A stretch of 64,000 bases of DNA. Origin: Desertimonas sp963733085. GTDB lineage: Bacteria; Actinomycetota; Acidimicrobiia; Acidimicrobiales; Ilumatobacteraceae. The notes below the pieces were generated by a model, which searched no databases, was not told the origin of the DNA, and saw only the letters and a list, made by a program, of their open reading frames with translations. Shown here piece by piece: positions 43,428-54,100 of the stretch. Location: assembly GCA_963733085.1 (NCBI GenBank), contig CAVTBY010000010.1, forward strand, positions 124,001 through 188,000. The letters are read 5' to 3'. Made by a program: the position numbers and the translations under genes. Position 1 is the stretch's first letter, and each line of letters begins with the position of its first letter.

Positions 43428-44381
43428 GTGCGGACGCGACTGACCGACCTGCTCGGCATCGACCATCCGGTGATGTGCGCCGGGATGGGCGGTGTGTCCT
43501 ACCATCGGCTCGTCGCCGCCGTCTCCGAGGCCGGCGGCATCGGCACCCTCGGCGCGTCGACGATGCGCCCGGCCGAGCTCGCTGACGAGATCGCCGCGGT
43601 TCGGGCGAGCACGACGAAGCCGTTCGGCGTCGACCTGCTGACTGCCGTGCCCGACCAGGTCGAGGCCGGGATCGAGCACGTCATCAACGGCGGCGCCACG
43701 TTGTTCGTCGCCGGCCTTGGTGTGCCCCGCGACATCGTCGACGCCCTGCACGACGCCAACATCGTCGTCGGCTCGATGTGCGGCAAGGTCCGCCACGCCG
43801 TCGCCGCCGTCGCCAGCGGGTGCGACCTCGTCGTCGCCCAGGGCACCGAGGCGGGCGGGCACACCGGCACCGTCGCCACGATGGCCCTCGTCCCGCAGGT
43901 CGTCGACGCCGTCGGCGATCAGGTGCCGGTGGTCGCCGCCGGGGGGATCTTCGACGGCCGCGGCCTCGCCGCCTCGCTCGCCCTCGGCGCCGACGGGGTG
44001 TGGATCGGCACCCGCTTCATCGCCACACCGGAGGCCCGCGCCGTCAACGGCTACAAGGACGCGTTGATCGCCGGTGCCGAGGATGACACCGTCGTGACCC
44101 GCGCCTACACCGGCAAGACGTGCCGCGTGCTCGGCAACGAGTGGACCCGCCACTTCGACGCCCATCCGGAGGAGCTCGCCCCGTTCCCCGCCCAGGTGCT
44201 CGCCTCGATGTCCGCCGGGGCCAACCACCTCGGCGCCGCCGAGGGCACCGAGGTCGACGTCGACCGCGAGTTCTTTCCTGCCGGCCAGGGAGTCGGCGCG
44301 ATCGACTCGCTGATCCCCGCCGGCGAGCTCGTCCACCAGATCGTCGCCGACGCGGAACGAACGTTGGCGGGTCTGCAATGA
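43428..44381 (+). CDS. nitronate monooxygenase (NPD/2-nitropropane dioxygenase family)
   Basis: A 317-residue FMN TIM-barrel enzyme. The blocks PVMCAGMGGVSYHRLVAAVSEAGGIGTLG, GTEAGGHTGTVATMALVPQVVDAV, VVAAGGIFDGRGLAASLALGADGVWIGTRF and the AxMxxG-type end match the family. It oxidises alkyl nitronates or propionate-3-nitronate, or is a related enoyl reductase-like flavoprotein; the substrate is unknown. GTG 43428 is the start; the frame before it is the previous gene's shadow. It overlaps the M20 start (ATGA). Confidence 0.9.
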   Translation: MRTRLTDLLGIDHPVMCAGMGGVSYHRLVAAVSEAGGIGTLGASTMRPAELADEIAAVRASTTKPFGVDLLTAVPDQVEAGIEHVINGGATLFVAGLGVPRDIVDALHDANIVVGSMCGKVRHAVAAVASGCDLVVAQGTEAGGHTGTVATMALVPQVVDAVGDQVPVVAAGGIFDGRGLAASLALGADGVWIGTRFIATPEARAVNGYKDALIAGAEDDTVVTRAYTGKTCRVLGNEWTRHFDAHPEELAPFPAQVLASMSAGANHLGAAEGTEVDVDREFFPAGQGVGAIDSLIPAGELVHQIVADAERTLAGLQ

Positions 44382-45808
44382 GTGCGATCAGCGAGCACGT
44401 CGAGCGCGTGTGGACCGACGACATCACGCCGGCGCTGCAGCGCTACATCACGATCCCCAACGTCTCGGCGGCATACGACAGCGACTGGGAGGCGCACGGC
44501 TACATGGAGGAGGCGGTCCAGCTCGTGCGCGAGTGGTGCGCGGCCCGGCCGATCGACGGCCTGACCGTCGACGTCCATCGCATCGCTGGGCGCAGCCCGT
44601 TGATCGTCGCCGAGGTCCCGGCGTCGACCTCGGCACTGAACGATCGCACCGTGCTGCTCTACGGGCACCTCGACAAGCAGCCGGAGATGACCGGGTGGCG
44701 CGACGGCCTGGGGCCGTGGACGCCGGTGATCGAGGGCGATCGCCTCTATGGCCGCGGCGGTGCCGACGACGGCTATGCCGCGTTTGCCGCCCTGCTCGCC
44801 ATCGAGGTCGCCAAGGCCCACGGGTTCGACCACGCCCGGCTCGTCGTGCTGATCGAGGCCAGTGAGGAGTCCGGCAGCCCTGACCTTCCCGCCCACCTCG
44901 ACCGGCTTGCCGACATCATCGGCCGACCGGACCTGGTGATCTGCCTCGACTCGTGGGCCGCCGACACCGAGCGGTTGTGGGTGACGACGTCGCTGCGCGG
45001 CCTCGCCGGCGGGACGTTGACCGTCGAGGTGCTCACCGAAGGCGTGCACTCCGGCGACGCCAGTGGGATCGTCCCATCGAGCTTCCGGATCATCCGCCAG
45101 CTCCTCGACCGGGTCGAGGACGCAGCGACGGGCGCCGTGTTGCTCGACGAGGCACACGTCGACATCCCGGCCGACCGGCTCGCCGAGGCGGAGACGACGG
45201 CGGCAGAACTCGGTCGCCTCGCCGAGATGTTCCCGTTCGCCGGGTCGACCGAGCCGATGTGCGACGACCCGGTGGAGCAGATCCTGGCCCGCACGTGGCG
45301 GCCGACTCTTAGCTACGTCGGCGCCGACGGGTTCCCGCCGACCGGCCGGGCCGGCAACGTCCTGCGCCCGTCGACGGCTCTCGCCCTGAGCATGCGACTG
45401 CCACCGACGTGCGATCCACAGGCTGCACTTGCCGCGCTCGATCGCGCCCTCACCGCCGACCGACCGTCGGGAGCGACCGTGACGTTCTCGAACACGGAGG
45501 CGGCGCCGGGATGGAACGCCCCACCGTTCGCCCCGTGGCTGAGCGCCGCCCTCGACGAGGTGTCGACCGCGACCTTCGGCGAGCCGGCCCGGACGATCGG
45601 CGAGGGCGGCACGATCCCGTTCATGGGGATGCTCGGGGCGATGTTCCCCGCCGCGCAGTTCGTCATCACCGGCGTGCTCGTGCCGGGCAGCAACGCCCAC
45701 GGCCCCAACGAGTTCCTCCACATCCCGACCGCCCGCCGGGTCACGGAATGCGTGTCCCGCCTGCTCGCCGCCCACGCCGCCTCCCCGCCCCCTACGCGAA
45801 TGATCTAA
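44378..45808 (+). CDS. M20/M25/M40 family dipeptidase
   Basis: A 476-residue zinc peptidase. Metal-site motifs are LLYGHLDKQPE (His, Asp), GRGGADDGYAAFA (bridging Asp), IEASEESGSPDL (Glu-Glu) and a late EGGTIPFM...HGPNEFLH (His). The dimerisation domain lies between. It resembles carnosine dipeptidase/PepV-like enzymes that hydrolyse dipeptides. ATG 44378 overlaps the upstream stop. It sits 71 bases before an amino-acid ABC importer, consistent with generating amino acids from peptides. Confidence 0.92.
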   Translation: MSAISEHVERVWTDDITPALQRYITIPNVSAAYDSDWEAHGYMEEAVQLVREWCAARPIDGLTVDVHRIAGRSPLIVAEVPASTSALNDRTVLLYGHLDKQPEMTGWRDGLGPWTPVIEGDRLYGRGGADDGYAAFAALLAIEVAKAHGFDHARLVVLIEASEESGSPDLPAHLDRLADIIGRPDLVICLDSWAADTERLWVTTSLRGLAGGTLTVEVLTEGVHSGDASGIVPSSFRIIRQLLDRVEDAATGAVLLDEAHVDIPADRLAEAETTAAELGRLAEMFPFAGSTEPMCDDPVEQILARTWRPTLSYVGADGFPPTGRAGNVLRPSTALALSMRLPPTCDPQAALAALDRALTADRPSGATVTFSNTEAAPGWNAPPFAPWLSAALDEVSTATFGEPARTIGEGGTIPFMGMLGAMFPAAQFVITGVLVPGSNAHGPNEFLHIPTARRVTECVSRLLAAHAASPPPTRMI

Positions 45809-45879
45809 CGTGGCCTGATCCGTCGAATACGTGCTGACGCACGCCGACCGGCGGCGTTTCAACCACACAAGGGGAGATC

Positions 45880-46959
45880 ATGAAACGATCGGTACTGAAG
45901 GCGCTCGCACCCGTCGCCGTGCTAGCAGTCGGTGGAGCCGCGTGGGCCGGCGTCGCCGGCGCCACCACGGAACCACCACCCGGGCCGGCGGAGGCGGGGG
46001 ATTCGCTGCTCGACTCGGTGATCGCCAACGACGTCGTGCGCTGTGGTGTGCGCGGAGACTTCCCCGGGTTCAACATCCTCGACGAGGCCGGCGAGCACGT
46101 CGGTTTCGACGCCGACTTCTGCCGGGCGATCGCCGCCGCTGTGCTCGGCGACAGCACCAAGGTCGAGTTCGTCGACGTCGAGACCGACGCCAGGTTCACC
46201 GCGCTGCAGTCCGGTGAGTTCGACGTGCTCGTGCGAAACACGACCTGGACAGCGAGCCGGGACGGCATCGAAGGTGTCACGTTCCTGCACCCGACGTTCT
46301 ACGACGGCCAGGGGATGATGGTCGCTGCCGACGCCGGGATCACCTCGATCGACGACATGGACGGCGCCGTCGTCTGCGTTGCCGCAGGGACAACGACCGA
46401 GGGCAACGTCGCCACCGAGTTCGAGCGGCGTGGCCTCGCTGTCGATGTGCAGTCGTTCCCCGACGTCGAGACGCTGCAGACCAACTTCGAACAAGGTGGT
46501 TGCGACGGTTGGTCGAGCGACACCAGCCAGCTCGTCGGCTTCCGCTCCGCGTATCCGGCGGGGCCGGAGGCGCTGGTGATCCTCGACGAGGTGTTCTCCA
46601 AGGAACCACTCGCACCGGCGGTCGTCGACGGCGACAGCACGTGGGCGCAAGCGGTCAACTGGACGATCTTCGCCACGATCCAGGCGGAGGAGTGGGGCAT
46701 CACCGGTGACAACGCCGCCGACATGCAGGCGAACAGCGAGGATCCGAACATCCGCCAGTTCCTCGGCGGCGAGAACGAGGACGGCACCGTGCTCGACCCC
46801 GGCCTCGGCCTCAGCCCGGATTTCGCCTTCAATGTCGTCGACCAGGTCGGCAACTACGGCGAGATCTTCGAGGCGCACCTGGCCCCGCTCGGCATCGAGC
46901 GCGGCGTCAACGCGCTGTGGATCGACGGCGGCCTGCAGTACGCACCTCCGTACCGCTGA
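45880..46959 (+). CDS. aapJ: general L-amino acid ABC transporter substrate-binding protein, AapJ/BztA-like
   Basis: A 359-residue exported protein with signal peptide (KRSVLKALAPVAVLAVGGAAWAGVAGA) and mature start TTEPPPGP. RCGVRGDFPGFNILDEAGEHVGFDADFCRAIAAAVLGD, FDVLVRNTTWTASRD and YDGQGMMV are AapJ-type features; AapJ binds many L-amino acids. AAGGGGAGATC precedes the ATG. The permease gene follows, with its start codon inside a hairpin (46978-47021). Confidence 0.92.
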   Translation: MKRSVLKALAPVAVLAVGGAAWAGVAGATTEPPPGPAEAGDSLLDSVIANDVVRCGVRGDFPGFNILDEAGEHVGFDADFCRAIAAAVLGDSTKVEFVDVETDARFTALQSGEFDVLVRNTTWTASRDGIEGVTFLHPTFYDGQGMMVAADAGITSIDDMDGAVVCVAAGTTTEGNVATEFERRGLAVDVQSFPDVETLQTNFEQGGCDGWSSDTSQLVGFRSAYPAGPEALVILDEVFSKEPLAPAVVDGDSTWAQAVNWTIFATIQAEEWGITGDNAADMQANSEDPNIRQFLGGENEDGTVLDPGLGLSPDFAFNVVDQVGNYGEIFEAHLAPLGIERGVNALWIDGGLQYAPPYR

Positions 46960-46977
46960 TCGTTGCAACACGTCACG

Positions 46978-47021
46978 TCGTGGCGGTCGTGGTTCAGAGC
47001 GCTGAACGATGACCGCCACGA
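46978..47021 (+). promoter_or_regulatory. hairpin overlapping the aapQ start codon
   Basis: Outer stem TCGTGGCGGTC / GACCGCCACGA (11 bp), a 3x3 internal loop, inner stem GTTCAG / CTGAAC and an AGCG loop. The ATG of the permease (47009-47011) lies in the internal loop and outer stem. Such a structure could stabilise the upstream binding-protein mRNA and limit permease translation, giving excess binding protein. Confidence 0.6.
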
Positions 47022-48203
47022 CACCCTTCGACGCTGATCGCCAACGTCGACTCGATACCGCGCGGCGGCCTCCCCTCTGGCGAGATGTCCGCGTCCTGAC
47101 CTGGGCGTTTCAGCTCGGCGTGCTCGCAGTCGTCGTCGGCGTGCTGGCGTGGCTCTACGACAACGTCCAGGCCATTAGCGATCAGCGAGAACATCCCTAC
47201 CGGCTACGAGTACCTCGACCAACCGGCCGGCTTTCCAATCGCCGGCAGCGACTTCCGCCCGACCCAACCCGTCACCGACGCACTTGTCGAGGGACTTCTC
47301 AACACGCTCCGGCTGGCGGTCACCGGCATCGTGCTGGCGACCGTGCTCGGGGTGTTGTTGGGCATCGCCCGACTGTCGAAGAACTTCCTCGTGCGCAAGG
47401 GCGCCCAGGCGTACGTCGAGGTCGTTCGAAATGTGCCGCTGTACGGCCTGATGCTGTTGTTGTACACCGCGGTCGTGCTCAACGCCTTTCCACCACCGAA
47501 CGAGTCGTGGGTGATCGGGTCGATCGCCGTGCTCAACGTCCGCGGCTCGAGCATCTTCTGGTACGAAGGCAGCAACACCAGGTTCCTCATCGTCCTGCTG
47601 GCGGGGGTGATCGTCTTGTTTCTGGTGTCCCGCTGGCGACGAGCCGTGAGCGACCGCACCGGCAGACCTGCATTGACCGCCGTGTACGGGCTCGTCGCCG
47701 TCGCCGTTGTGGTCGTGCTGCTGTGGATCCTGCTCGGGCTCGGTGGGTCGAGTCCCGAGCGCGAGGGTCTCCGGGTGACCGGCGGCATCACAATGACCCC
47801 GTCGTACTTCGCCGCCCTCGTCGCACTCGTTCTCTATACGTCGAGCCACGTCGCCGAGATCGTCCGCGGCTCGATCCAGGCGGTGCCCCGGGGGCAGGGG
47901 GAGGCGGCCGACGCTCTCGCTCTGTCCGGATTCCAGCGGATGTGGCATGTCGTGCTGCCCCAAGCACTGCGCATCGGGACGCCGCCAATCGGCAACCAGT
48001 ACCTCAACCTCACGAAGAACTCGTCGCTGGCGGCGGCCATCGCCTTCCCCGAACTGACCCAGGTCACCCAGCTCAGCGTCGCCAACCGCTCGCCCGCGGT
48101 CCCCTCCTACGTGTTGTTGCTGCTGATGTACCTCGGGCTCTCGTTGGTGATCTCCGCCGTCGTCAACCTGGCCAACCGCCGGCTCGCGATCGTGGAGCGC
48201 TGA
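47009..48203 (+). CDS. aapQ: amino-acid ABC transporter permease AapQ-like (frame break near 47183)
   Basis: About 397 residues after correction. The N-terminal helix (VRVLTWAFQLGVLAVVVGVLAWLYDNVQ) precedes the break. The second part starts SENIPTGYEYLDQPAGFPIAGSDF and continues DALVEGLLNTLRLAVTGIVLATVLGVLLGIARLSKNFLVRKGAQAYVEVVRNVPL. The RNVPL segment and the EAA loop (GEAADALALSGFQRMWHVVLPQALRIGTPP) are those of HisM/AapQ permeases. One extra base near 47183 (GAT-C-AGC) shifts the frame; the length then becomes a multiple of three. Confidence 0.88.
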
Positions 48204-48204
48204 T

Positions 48205-49644
48205 ATGAGTGCGCTCGATCCCGTGCTCACCGAGACGATGGCGCTGCCGCCACCGGAACCCCCTCCGGAACCGGCCGCCAACGCCCGCGACTGGCTGCAC
48301 CGCAACCTGTTCCAGTCGTGGTTCGACGGCGTCATCACGGTGATTGCCGCCGTCGTCGTCGGTTACGTCCTGTTTCGGCTCGGGCGCTTCGTCTTCGTCT
48401 CCGGTCGGTGGGACATCATCCGCAGCAACCTCACGCTGTTCATGGTCGGCCGCTACCCACGTGACGAACTGTGGCGCATCGGGTTGGCCTTGTGTGCCAT
48501 CGCGGCCTACGGCGGCGTGCTTGCCGGATACGTCCAGCGATCCCGCCAGATCACCGGGCGAGAGGTTCATGTTGGTGCCGTGGCGCCAGCGCCTCGTCGA
48601 GTTGCTCGTGCGCCTCTGGCCGTTCATCGTCGGCGTCGCCGTGTTGCTGGCACTGTCCGAGACGATCGGGCCGTACGTGCTCACCGCGCTCGTGATCGCC
48701 TCCGCGGTGGTCGGCCGGCTCGTTGGTGGGTTGGCAACACGGCGATGGTTGCTGCCGCTCGCCGTGGTCGGCATCCTCGGACCGCTCGCCCTCATCTGGA
48801 TGCTCAGCAATGCCGCACCGTGGGACGAGTGGGAGGGGATGATGCTCAACCTCTTCCTCGCCGTCGCCGGCATCGGGTTGTCGTTCCCGCTCGGCGTGTT
48901 GTTGGCGCTCGGTCGCCGCGCCGGGCGGAGGACCGACAGCCCAGTCGGTGGGGTTGTCGTCGCCCTCGCCCTCGCCCTCCCCGTTCTCGTCGTGCTCCTT
49001 CGCCGCGGCGTCGATCCGGGCGACATGATGACGTGGCTCCTAGTCGGGCTCACCGTCCTCCTCGGCCTCGGTGGGTATCGCATCGGCCGGACGTCGACGC
49101 TTCCGCTCGTGCGGGTCGTGTCGATCGCCTACATCGAGTTCTTCCGCGGCGTGCCGCTGTACGTGCTCTTGCTCCTCGGCGGCATCGCCCTCGGCTTCTT
49201 CCTGCCGGTCGGGTTCGAGACGCCGGGGCTGGTCGTGCGGGCGATCGTCGTGTTCACGTTGTTCACCGCCGCCTACATCGCCGAGATCGTTCGCGGCGGA
49301 TTGCAGTCGCTGCCGCGCGGGCAGACCGAGGCAGCCCAGGCGCTCGGGCTGAAGCCGGTGAAGGTCACCGGCCTGATCGTCCTGCCGCAAGCCTTGCGCA
49401 ACGTGATCCCGGCGATCGTCGGGCAGTTCATCAGCCTGTTCAAGGACACGACGCTCGCCGGAGCGGCGATGAGTCTGCTCGACGTGCTCCGCGTTGCCGG
49501 CGTGGCGACGGCGCAACCAGACTTCCGCGGCCAGGGTCTCGCACCCGAGACCATCTCGTTCGTGATGTTCCTGTTCTGGGTCGGCTGTATCACGATGAGC
49601 CGGGAGAGCCAACGACTCGAACGACGACTGGGGGTCGGAACGCG

Positions 49645-49648
<4 letters not shown>
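48205..49648 (+). CDS. aapM: amino-acid ABC transporter permease AapM-like (frame break near 48564)
   Basis: About 480 residues after correction. The N-terminal part (LHRNLFQSWFDGVITVIAAVVVGYVLFRLGRFVFV) and the C-terminal permease are split by one extra G before TTC near 48564. The latter part holds IAYIEFFRGVPLYVLLLL and EAAQALGLKPVKVTGLIVLPQALRNVIPAIVGQF. The long N-terminal extension is normal for AapM. ATG 48205 follows the aapQ stop by one base; the stop overlaps the ATPase start. Confidence 0.88.
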
Positions 49649-50437
<789 letters not shown>

Positions 50438-50440
<3 letters not shown>

Positions 50441-50523
50441 TCGGAGTCTTTCCTGCTGATGGAGTCTTTCGTGCCGGGAGACTCGACACGTGACACTCCG
50501 ATAGCAGCAAATACTCCAATCGG
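50438..50523. repeat. type B double-hairpin repeat, copy B3
   Basis: Half-sites TCGGAGTCTTT (50441-50451) and ATGGAGTCTTTCGTGCC (from 50459) on the left; TGACACTCCGAT and AAATACTCCAATCGG on the right. Pairing is less perfect than in the other copies. It starts at the aapP stop and ends at the stop of the convergent small gene. Confidence 0.85.
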
Positions 50524-50890
50524 TTAGCGGCGGCGGAAGCGGCGCTGTGCGCCGACCGCCGACGATCGGGGCACGGCGTTCGAGGGCGGCGACGGTGACG
50601 TCGTCGGCGCCGCCGATGTCGCCGGCCGCGAAGTCCATACCCTCGCGGTCGAGGTCGTGCGGGTCGCCGGGGGCCTCGACCATCGGGATCCCGTCGTCGC
50701 GCTTGGGCGGCGGGTCGTAGATGTCGCGGAGGGCGATCATCAGGCCGGCCACCATCGCCCCCGGCACGCCCCCGATCTGCCGGCCGCGTTCGCGCATGGC
50801 CTGGTAGCGCTCGGCCTTGGCCGCATCACGAAGTAGGGCGAGCTCGGCAGGACTCAGCTGCTCGAAGTCGTCATCCTTGTCGACGGCCAT
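50524..50890 (-). CDS. hypothetical protein, ~121 aa (frame break near 50551)
   Basis: I do not recognise a family. The N-terminus (MAVDKDDDFEQLSPAELALLRDAAKAERYQAMRERGRQIGG) is charged and helical. A hydrophobic patch (VPGAMVAGLMIALRDIYD) follows, then an acidic middle and a basic end. As written the frame reads into repeat B3 and the aapP antisense. Dropping one base near 50551 gives the C-terminus AQRRFRRR and a TAA directly abutting the repeat, by far the more natural end. ATG 50890, divergent from moxR. Confidence 0.65.
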
Positions 50891-50993
50891 GTCGCTCAGG
50901 CTAGGCGGATCACGGGCTCGCTCAGCGGGCGCTCAGCCGGGCGCGGCTGGAATGCCGCCAGACTCTGCTGCAATGTCGGGACATGGAGACGCA

Positions 50994-52022
50994 ATGACCG
51001 CCCACGACGCGCTGCCGATGGACGACGTGCGCACCGCCGAGCAGGTGGAGCGGATCTTCTTCGAGATGCGCCGGGTGATCGTCGGCCAGAGCCGGCTGCT
51101 CGAACGACTTCTCGTCGCCCTCCTCGCCCGCGGTCACGTGTTGCTCGAGTCGGTGCCCGGGCTGGCCAAGACGCTCGCTGCAGAAACGCTCGCCCACGTC
51201 GTCGGCGGCACGTTCGCCCGCATCCAGTTCACCCCCGATCTGCTGCCGTCCGACATCGTCGGCACGCGGATCTACCGGGGCAGCAGTGAGCGCTTCGACG
51301 TCGAGCTCGGCCCGGTGTTCGTCAACTTCCTGCTCGCCGACGAGATCAACCGGGCACCGGCCAAAGTGCAGTCGGCGCTGCTCGAAGTGATGGGCGAGCA
51401 GCAGGTGACGATCGGCGGCAAGACCCATCACGTCCCCCGCCCGTTCTTCGTGGTGGCCACGCAGAACCCGATCGAGAGCGAGGGTGTCTACCAGCTCCCT
51501 GACGCCCAGCGCGACCGGTTCATGATGAAGGTGATCCTCGATCATCCGACACCGGCCGAGGAGATGGTGATCCTCGACCGGATGGCTGTGCAGGCGCCGA
51601 TCCCCGACCAGGTGATCGATCTCCCTGGCCTCGTCTCCCTGCAGCGCCGGTGTGACCAGGTGTTCGTCGATCGTACGGTCGGCCAGTACGCCGTCGACGT
51701 CGTCCATGCCACCCGCCAGCCGGCCAACTATCACCTCGGCGAGCTGACGCCGATGATCGCCCTCGGCGTGAGCCCGCGGGCGACTCTCGGGCTGATCCGC
51801 GGCGCCAGGGCGCTGGCGCTGATCCGTGGCCGCACCTACACCACGCCCCAGGACGTCTTCGACATCGCCCCCGAGGTGCTGCGCCACCGGTTGCTGCTCA
51901 CCTACGACGCCCTCGCCCGCGACGTCGCCATCGACGAGTTGATCAACCGCATCCTCGCCACCGTTCCGGCGACATGGGTCTCGCCGAAGCCGAACGAACC
52001 GACCCACTCCATCCGCCGTTGA
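50994..52022 (+). CDS. MoxR family AAA+ ATPase
   Basis: A 342-residue MoxR ATPase. Walker A variant ESVPGLAKTLAAE, Walker B LLADEINRAPAKVQSALLEVM, and the sensor/arginine-finger region ATQNPIESEGVYQLPDAQRDRFMMKV are plain. MoxR proteins act as chaperones assembling metal-cofactor or envelope complexes and are usually paired with DUF58 and VWA proteins, exactly as here. ATG 50994 gives the family N-terminus; the frame is open earlier without homology. It begins a three-gene operon. Confidence 0.94.
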   Translation: MTAHDALPMDDVRTAEQVERIFFEMRRVIVGQSRLLERLLVALLARGHVLLESVPGLAKTLAAETLAHVVGGTFARIQFTPDLLPSDIVGTRIYRGSSERFDVELGPVFVNFLLADEINRAPAKVQSALLEVMGEQQVTIGGKTHHVPRPFFVVATQNPIESEGVYQLPDAQRDRFMMKVILDHPTPAEEMVILDRMAVQAPIPDQVIDLPGLVSLQRRCDQVFVDRTVGQYAVDVVHATRQPANYHLGELTPMIALGVSPRATLGLIRGARALALIRGRTYTTPQDVFDIAPEVLRHRLLLTYDALARDVAIDELINRILATVPATWVSPKPNEPTHSIRR

Positions 52023-52041
52023 TCCGCCGCAACCGCTTCTC

Positions 52042-53016
52042 ATGCCACTCCGGGCGCGACGGGCGCGACCGGACTGGCATGAGAATGCGGTGGTGCGCTG
52101 GCCGGACGGGCCGCCGCCAGCTGCCGTCGTCGAGTTGGTGCGCTCGTTGGAGATCACGATCGGACGCCGCGTCGACACCACCTTGCACGGCAACTACCAG
52201 GGGATCACGCCGGGTCACGGCAGCGAGCCCGGCGAGTCTCGGGTGTACCAGCCGGGCGACGACGTCCGCCGCATCGACTGGAATGTCACCGCCCGCACCG
52301 GCGAGACCCACGTCCGCGATCAGATCGCCGACCGCGACCTCGAGGCCTGGCTGATCGTCGACGTCTCGGCGGCGATGCGGTTCGGCACGACCACCTTGGA
52401 GAAGGCCCAGGTCGCCCTCGCCGCCGCGGCGTGTGTCGGCTTCCTCACCGTGCGCAACAAGAACCGCATCGGGGCGGCGCTCGTCGCCGGACCGCACATC
52501 AAGCTGATGCCGCCGCGCTTCGGGCGCGACCAGGTGCGGGCGATCCTCACGTCGATCGCCTCGCCGCCGTCGTCGGAACACCTCGGGCGCAGCGACCTCG
52601 GCGGGGCGATCGACCGCGTCGACCGCCTCAGCCGGCGCCGCGGCTTCGTGTGCGTGATCGCCGACTTCACCGGTGACGGGTGGGCCGACCCGTTGATCCG
52701 CCTGGGAATGCGCAACGACCTGTTGGCGATCCCGATCCACGATCCCCGGGAGCGTGACGTTCCGCCGATCGGTCTGGTGTCGCTGGTCGACCCGGCGACC
52801 GGCGCCGGCCGTGAGGTCCGGGTGACCGCCGCGGTGCAGCGTCGCTACGTCGAGGCCGCGGCGGCCCGCGTCGAGCAACAACGCGACGACCTGCGTCGGG
52901 CCGGTGCCGACGTGATCGAGTTGCGCACGGACAGCGACTGGCTCGGGGCGATCATCCAGCACGTCCGCCGCCGCCGAGTGCAGGCCGTCAACGCTCAGGT
53001 GTTGCGCCGGTCATGA
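52042..53016 (+). CDS. DUF58 domain protein
   Basis: A 324-residue protein with the DUF58 signature VYQPGDDVRRIDWNVTARTGETHVRD followed by a VWA-like stretch (AWLIVDVSAAMRFG, GFVCVIADFTGDG). It is a constant MoxR partner; no enzymatic role is known. ATG 52042, 19 bases after the moxR stop. It ends next to repeat C3. Confidence 0.92.
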   Translation: MPLRARRARPDWHENAVVRWPDGPPPAAVVELVRSLEITIGRRVDTTLHGNYQGITPGHGSEPGESRVYQPGDDVRRIDWNVTARTGETHVRDQIADRDLEAWLIVDVSAAMRFGTTTLEKAQVALAAAACVGFLTVRNKNRIGAALVAGPHIKLMPPRFGRDQVRAILTSIASPPSSEHLGRSDLGGAIDRVDRLSRRRGFVCVIADFTGDGWADPLIRLGMRNDLLAIPIHDPRERDVPPIGLVSLVDPATGAGREVRVTAAVQRRYVEAAAARVEQQRDDLRRAGADVIELRTDSDWLGAIIQHVRRRRVQAVNAQVLRRS

Positions 53017-53028
53017 GCGACCGTCATG

Positions 53029-53075
53029 GCGTTCCCCGGCCACGCAGGCCGCTGTTGGCCGCTCGTTCGCTGGCG
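53029..53075 (+). repeat. type C repeat, copy C3
   Basis: Identical to copy C2 for 38 bases from GCGTTCCCCGG to GCCGCTCGT and similar beyond. It fills the 91-bp gap between DUF58 and VWA genes inside the operon. A 32-codon frame (ATG 53013 to TGA 53111) spans it but has no other support. Confidence 0.85.
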
Positions 53076-53107
53076 CTCACTCGCTCGCATCCGCGCAGGG
53101 GCACCCA

Positions 53108-54094
53108 GTGACGTTTCTCGAACCGCAGCGGTTGTGGCTGCTCGTCGTCGTCGGCGCCCTCGCCGTGGCGTACGTCGCCGTGCTGCGCTGGCGCCGCGCC
53201 GCCACGCTGCGCTTCACCACCGTCGATCTGCTCGACGAGATCGTGCCGCGCCGCCCGCAGTGGCGCCGTCACGTCGTGGCCGTGCTCCAGCTGCTCGGCC
53301 TGTCCGCCGGGGTGATCGCCATCGCCCGGCCGGTCACGACGACGACCGAGCGCGATCGTCAGCGAGGGTCGCATCGTCCTCGCCCTCGACACGTCGTTGT
53401 CGATGGAGGCCACCGACGTGGCCCCGAACCGTCTCGCCGCGGCGCAGCAGGCGGCCACCGACTTCGTCGCCCAGGTCTCCGACGAGGTGGAGATCGGCCT
53501 GGTGCTCGTTCAGCGGGTCGGTCACCGTCGAGGTCCCGCCGACGCGTCGACCGGAACCGCCTCGCCTCGGCGATCGCCGGGTTGCAACTCGACGATGCCA
53601 CGGCCATCGGCGACGCCTTGGTCACGAGCACGAACCTGCTCGTCCAGCTGCAGGACCCGTTCGGCGGCGACGGAGGACGAGATCGCACCCGGGGCGATCG
53701 TGCTGCTCACCGATGGCGAGACGACGTTCGGCGCGCTCGACCGAGGAAGGAGCGGCGTTCGCTGCCGAGGCAGGCGTGCCCGTGTTCACGATCGCCTTCG
53801 GGACTCCCGACGGCGTCATCGTCGACCCTGACACGGGCAACACGGTGCCGGTTCCGGTGAAGCCGGAGCCACTGCAGGCGGCTGCCGAGACGACCGGCGG
53901 ACAGGCCTACGAGGCGGCCACGGCGACCGAGCTCGTCCGACGCCTACGAACGGATCGAGGGAGTCCTCGGCGAGACGCTCGGCGACGCGGTCGAGATCGT
54001 CACCGAGCGCACCTGGATCTGGGCCGCCGGCGCCCTCGCCACCCTCGCCATCGCCTGGGCCCTCAGCCTCTGGTGGCTCCGCGGCCTCGTCTGA
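53108..54094 (+). CDS. VWA domain membrane protein, BatA-like (six frame breaks)
   Basis: About 326 residues once six single-base insertions are removed; the corrected length is then a multiple of three. The N-terminal helices (FLEPQRLWLLVVVGALAVAYVAVLRWRR and VVAVLQLLGLSAGVIAIA) precede a VWA domain. Its MIDAS motif is ALDTSLSMEATDVAPNRLAAAQQA (DxSxS). LFSGSVTVEVPPTRDRNRLASAI, IVLLTDGETT (the MIDAS Asp loop) and VPVFTIAFGTPDGVI follow, then a C-terminal helix (IWAAGALATLAIAWALSLWWL). Breaks lie near 53351, 53508, 53548, 53672, 53739 and 53938, each shifting +1. With all motifs kept, sequence error is likelier than decay. Third gene of the MoxR operon; GTG start 53108. Confidence 0.85.
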
Positions 54095-54100
54095 CGTCCC

